Source: Paenibacillus faecalis
Lineage (GTDB): Bacteria > Bacillota > Bacilli > Paenibacillales > Paenibacillaceae
Direction of reading: 5' to 3'
NCBI RefSeq assembly: GCF_900289175.1
Contig: NZ_LT985747.1
Span: 3,317,624-3,381,623, forward strand
Length of the DNA: 64,000 nucleotides
The notes below the pieces were generated by a model, which was not told the DNA's origin, made no database searches, and saw only the letters and a list, made by a program, of their open reading frames with translations. Shown here piece after piece: positions 60,754-64,000 of the stretch. Position numbers and translations under genes: made by a program. How positions within the stretch are numbered: position 1 is the stretch's first letter; each line of letters starts with the position of its first letter.

Positions 60754-61218
60754 TTATTTGCCCAAAAACGCGCTGAGCATCCAGCTTTGCTTCTCCACAT
60801 CGGTCAACATACCGATCAGCAAATCTGCGCTTGGATCATCACCTTGATCATTCGCGATTTCAATGCCAGCTTTCAATTCTTTTACAATCATTTGAAAATC
60901 TGCTACCAAAGCAGCCACCATTTGCTCTGCACTGTGATCGCCAGTTGCCTCTTCAATAGAAGCCAGTTTCAAATATTCAGCCATCGATGCCGCAGGTTTT
61001 CCGCCGATAGCCAGCATTCGCTCTGCGATCTCATCCACATAATCAGCTGCAGTGTTGTAGAGCTCTTCAAACTTCTCATGCAGGGCAAAAAATTGAGGCC
61101 CCTTCACAAACCAATGATAGTTATGCAGCTTTACCCCAAGCACACTCCAGTTGGCAAGCTGTGTATTTAATACAGCATTCAGTTTGTCAGTAGATTGAAC
61201 ATTAGTGAAGTTACTCAT
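60754..61218 (-). CDS. dps: Dps-family DNA-binding ferritin-like protein
   Basis: The 154-residue protein forms a dodecamer that oxidises and stores iron and protects DNA from peroxide. Ferroxidase-site residues are in 'LHNYHWFVKGPQFFALHEKFEELYNTAADYVDEIAERML'-type sequence near residues 30-68 (His of YHWF, His and Glu of HEKFEE, Asp of DEIAER). ATG 61218 has GAGGT eight bases upstream; the longer frame to 61239 lacks one. A strong promoter and PerR-like box lie upstream. Confidence 0.94.
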   Translation of the reverse strand: MSNFTNVQSTDKLNAVLNTQLANWSVLGVKLHNYHWFVKGPQFFALHEKFEELYNTAADYVDEIAERMLAIGGKPAASMAEYLKLASIEEATGDHSAEQMVAALVADFQMIVKELKAGIEIANDQGDDPSADLLIGMLTDVEKQSWMLSAFLGK

Positions 61219-61249
61219 TTCAATATACCTCTTTTCCAATGTATTGTAT

Positions 61250-61264
61250 TTAGACTTATTCTAA
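61250..61264. promoter_or_regulatory. PerR-box-like operator of dps
   Basis: TTAGACTTATTCTAA is a 7-1-7 near-palindrome matching 11 of 14 defined bases of the PerR box (TTATAATNATTATAA). It lies just downstream of the predicted transcription start. PerR represses the dps homologue mrgA in B. subtilis. Confidence 0.55.
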
Positions 61265-61275
61265 ATCCTTGTTTA

Positions 61276-61304
61276 AGTATAGCATATTGAAGCTGCATTA
61301 TCAA
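61276..61304 (-). promoter_or_regulatory. Sigma-A promoter of dps
   Basis: On the minus strand TTGATA (61304-61299), a 17-base spacer and extended -10 TGCTATACT (TATACT 61281-61276). Confidence 0.8.
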
Positions 61305-61408
61305 AAAAATTTGATACGTTTCAGATGAAGTTAGGATGAAGATTTTGGGCTCTATTTATACCCACATGTTATGTTTACTTATTGGAAAACGCTGTTAAAA
61401 ACATCATA

Positions 61409-62878
61409 CTAGGGAATTTCCGAAGCAACCTCCTTCAAGCCAAGAAGCCTCTTCATTTGCTCCCTTTTTGTTTTCGGACTTATCACATATATTGTATCCC
61501 CCTTTTCGATCATTGTACTCCCTCTCGGGGTAATGATTTTATCCCCACGGATGATGGCGGTAAAAAGTATATCCTCCGGAAGATTTAAATTCTGGATTTC
61601 CTGCCCGACCAGCGGCATATTTTCTTGGACCTGAATATGATTAATTTCCGAGTTGGCTTTTCCAAGGGCAATCAGCTCCAGCAAGGTAGGGCCTTGCGGT
61701 CTATCCTTTTCAACAAGCCCGAGTCGTATGGCGAGCGGCGAAATGGTTGTTCCTTGAATGATTGCCGAGGTCAAAACAACGAAAAATACAACATTAAAAA
61801 ATAACTGGCCCCCCTCAACCCCCGCGATTAGCGGGTAAGTTGCGAGGACAATCGGGACTGCTCCACGTAATCCGGCCCAAGCAATGAGCACTTTTTCACG
61901 AAATACAAACCTCGTAAACATCAAGCTGACCAGTACACTGATCGGGCGAGCAACCAGCATAAGCAGCAAAGACAGCAGCAACCCCTGCCAGGCAACGCTT
62001 ACCAGCTCATTCGGAAATACAAGCAGGCCCAGCAGTACAAACATCGCAATCTGCATCATCCAGGCAAAACCTTGATTAAATGCGAGGATCGTCCTCCGGT
62101 ATGTCAGCTCTTTATTGCCGAGCACCAAAGCCATAACGTAAACGGCCAATAGCCCGCTGCCTTGAACAAGCACTGCTGCGCCATAGGTCAATACAGCAAA
62201 ACCAAGTGCCATCACGGGGTAGAGACCAGACGAATCAAAATTAATTCGATTAATAATAAGCACCGCTAGGAAGCCGATCAGAATTCCTACAACAAGACCA
62301 AGTCCCATCTGCATGAAAAATGAAAGGATCATACTTGCGACACTAGTATCGGGTGTCTGAATCCATTCGATTAAAGAAACCGTCAAAAAAACAGCCATAG
62401 GATCGTTGCTTCCCGATTCCGCTTCGAGTGTAGAGGCGATCCGTCGCTTCAGGTTTAGCCCTCCGAGGACAGAAAAAACGGCTGCCGCATCGGTAGAGCC
62501 AACAATGGCCCCGATCAGCAAGCCCTGCTCCAGTGATATATCAAGTATGTAGGTGGCGCATAATCCAATAATAATTGATGTCAGCAACACCCCTACGGTA
62601 GCCAGCGACAGCGCCGGACCCAAAATCGGCCTGATTTCCTTGAAGTCCGTCTGCATCCCCCCTTGAAACAGGATGACAATCAAAGAAAAAGTCCCGACAA
62701 GCTGCGTGATTTCAGCATTATCGTAATATACAAAGCGGCTTAGAATCATTCCCAATGCTATAAATAACACCAGTGCCGGCATTCCAAACCGGACTGAGAA
62801 TTTCGTCGTCAGTACTCCCGTTAACAAGAGCAATGCAGACATAAAGATTACGGTATCAACATAGCTTAACAAGTTCAT
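61409..62878 (-). CDS. Potassium/proton antiporter, NhaP2/CvrA-like, with RCK_C domain
   Basis: The 489-residue protein has about 12-13 membrane helices (1-385), the CPA-type ion-binding 'GAIVGSTDAAAVFSVLGG' (residues about 126-143) and 'EAESGSNDPMAVFLTVSLIE' (about 157-176). The C-terminal cytosolic RCK_C/TrkA-C domain is at about 405-475. It should exchange K+ (or Na+) for H+ across the cell membrane. GGAGGG touches ATG 62878; TTG two codons later has better spacing, so the start may be 62872. Confidence 0.92.
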   Translation of the reverse strand: MNLLSYVDTVIFMSALLLLTGVLTTKFSVRFGMPALVLFIALGMILSRFVYYDNAEITQLVGTFSLIVILFQGGMQTDFKEIRPILGPALSLATVGVLLTSIIIGLCATYILDISLEQGLLIGAIVGSTDAAAVFSVLGGLNLKRRIASTLEAESGSNDPMAVFLTVSLIEWIQTPDTSVASMILSFFMQMGLGLVVGILIGFLAVLIINRINFDSSGLYPVMALGFAVLTYGAAVLVQGSGLLAVYVMALVLGNKELTYRRTILAFNQGFAWMMQIAMFVLLGLLVFPNELVSVAWQGLLLSLLLMLVARPISVLVSLMFTRFVFREKVLIAWAGLRGAVPIVLATYPLIAGVEGGQLFFNVVFFVVLTSAIIQGTTISPLAIRLGLVEKDRPQGPTLLELIALGKANSEINHIQVQENMPLVGQEIQNLNLPEDILFTAIIRGDKIITPRGSTMIEKGDTIYVISPKTKREQMKRLLGLKEVASEIP

Positions 62879-63040
62879 CCCTCCGACTTGAAGACTTGGT
62901 ATATATTACCCCGAAAAAAGAAGATCAAGTCGAATTAAAAATTTTGATTTATATTAGTTGGAGTTATGTGACATTCATACTATATACTGAAGATATCTTA
63001 TCTCTAAGTAAACAAAAGGCACAGGAGGCATCTAGATACG

Positions 63041-64000
63041 ATGGACATAAAGAAAATGGAGCCGCGCACGTTAACCGAAGCGGTGAAACTGTCTGACCGC
63101 ATTTTTCTAAAAGAGCCCGATCAACCGTCGATGGGAATATCCTTCCCTATGATTTTTGAACCTGGCATCAGTCATTCCTACGGAGCTTTTGACGCAGAAA
63201 ATAAGCTTGCTTCATTTATGGGACTTGTCCCGTTTACGATTCGCTCCGGCGCGGCCATGCTTAAGGTCTTTTCCGTTGGCTCTGTCTGCACTGATCCGAA
63301 TCACCGCGGAAAAGGTTTGGCGGGTGAACTGCTGGATCACTGCAAAGCCCATGCCAAGCGCTCCGGCGCATCCCTTATTTTCGTTTCCGGAGCACGTTCT
63401 CTTTATACACGCGCCGGCTGCCGATATTTCGGACGGGCTATGCAGCATCGCCTAACATTAGAAAATATGAGCCAGCTAAAGAATAGATTGAAAAGTTCAT
63501 ATCAGATTCGTGAGATGATTTCAGAGGATATTTTTAAAATCCATGAATTGTTAGAGAAACGCTCGTCCGGTTATGTCAGTACAGTCAATGATTTGAACAA
63601 GCTTCTTGATGCAAGCGCTTTTTCAAATGTAATCCGGCTGGAACAAAAAGTGCTTGTAGCTGAGGAGAACGGCAGCGTTAAAGCGGTTGCCATCATCGGC
63701 ATACCTGGAAATGTGATGACCCCATCAAGCCCGCCAACACTCATTGAATGGGCAGGAGATAATGAAGCCGCGGCCTTCATTCTATCTGAAGCGTTTAACC
63801 AATACGCTATACAGGAGCTCGTTGTTTCATTGCCATGGCAAGACCAGGGACTGTCAAGCATACTGAAAGAAGCAGGCTCTGAAGTCCACGATATACGCAA
63901 TTCCGGAACACTTTATCTTGTGAATGGCCGTGAGCTTATAAATCAAATAACCCCTATTCTTCCTGAGGAAGCAGCAGGTATTCTTCAGGCACAAGGGGAG
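63041..64000 (+). CDS. GNAT-family N-acetyltransferase, Eis-like, truncated by window end
   Basis: The frame starts at ATG 63041 (AGGAGG 12 bases upstream) and stays open to the last base, giving 320 residues without a stop. 'VGSVCTDPNHRGKGLAGELLDHCKAHAKRSGA' (residues about 85-116) is the acetyl-CoA pyrophosphate-binding motif A of GNAT enzymes; the layout with a second domain from about 150 resembles Eis-like enhanced-survival proteins. The acceptor is unknown. Its leader (62879-63040) is AT-rich with TATATACT near 62983-62990. Confidence 0.8.
   Translation, partial: MDIKKMEPRTLTEAVKLSDRIFLKEPDQPSMGISFPMIFEPGISHSYGAFDAENKLASFMGLVPFTIRSGAAMLKVFSVGSVCTDPNHRGKGLAGELLDHCKAHAKRSGASLIFVSGARSLYTRAGCRYFGRAMQHRLTLENMSQLKNRLKSSYQIREMISEDIFKIHELLEKRSSGYVSTVNDLNKLLDASAFSNVIRLEQKVLVAEENGSVKAVAIIGIPGNVMTPSSPPTLIEWAGDNEAAAFILSEAFNQYAIQELVVSLPWQDQGLSSILKEAGSEVHDIRNSGTLYLVNGRELINQITPILPEEAAGILQAQGE

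Noticed and set aside
1..64000. CRISPR arrays, tRNA or rRNA genes, prophage or intact insertion sequences
   Set aside because: No regularly spaced repeats, cloverleaf sequences, phage structural genes or transposase motifs were seen by reading; a dedicated search could still find short or degenerate cases.

Overview
The window looks like chromosome of an endospore-forming, Paenibacillus-like member of the Bacillota. GerE, GerM, a YhcN-type lipoprotein, CotS-like, CgeB-like and YheC/YheD-like proteins indicate sporulation. A proS T-box leader, a preQ1-I riboswitch, a YesM/YesN-type two-component system and AGGAGG ribosome sites (several with TTG or GTG starts) fit the same group. I saw no tRNA, rRNA, CRISPR array, prophage or intact insertion sequence.

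Layout. 1-9.3 kb is housekeeping: the 3' end of an asparagine synthase, rdgB-rph-gerM, pgpA, an AraC regulator, a lone glycogen phosphorylase and a methyltransferase/metallo-hydrolase pair. 9.5-16.3 kb holds a lipoprotein-dependent sugar ABC transporter with its sensor kinase and AraC-type response regulator. 16.7-28.5 kb holds an azoreductase, T-box-controlled proS, a zinc-type ArsR regulator divergent from feoA and a two-part feoB, small unknown genes including a TTG-started membrane protein, a retropepsin-like protease, gerE, an RpiR-nagB-nagA operon and a YhcN lipoprotein.

28.7-54.0 kb is the distinctive part: about 24 kb transcribed leftward, plus one divergent YheC/YheD gene. It appears to encode spore-surface glycan and coat assembly, with at least ten glycosyltransferases, a sugar nucleotidyltransferase, a DegT aminotransferase, two CotS-like kinase-fold proteins, an FkbH/acyl-carrier/GNAT acyl module, an Asp/Glu racemase, a Mur-ligase/ATP-grasp fusion and several small proteins. 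Nine proteins carry the same tetrapeptide repeat, Gly/Ala followed by an aromatic or variable residue every four positions. It is usually N-terminal and often follows an Arg/Lys-rich stretch. Seven are otherwise unrelated enzymes, and two are little more than the basic stretch plus repeat. I read this as a shared assembly or localisation tag. A strong terminator at 44.3 kb divides the cluster into at least two transcription units.

54.1-64.0 kb returns to general functions: an HTH regulator, a divergent pair of unknown genes separated by a LexA-like palindrome and Spo0A-box-like sites, an AIM24 protein, the preQ1-controlled queCDEF operon, an EcsC-family protein, Dps with a PerR-like box, a K+/H+ antiporter and a truncated GNAT protein at the right edge.

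Functions are inferred from motif recognition and gene order; no database search was possible.
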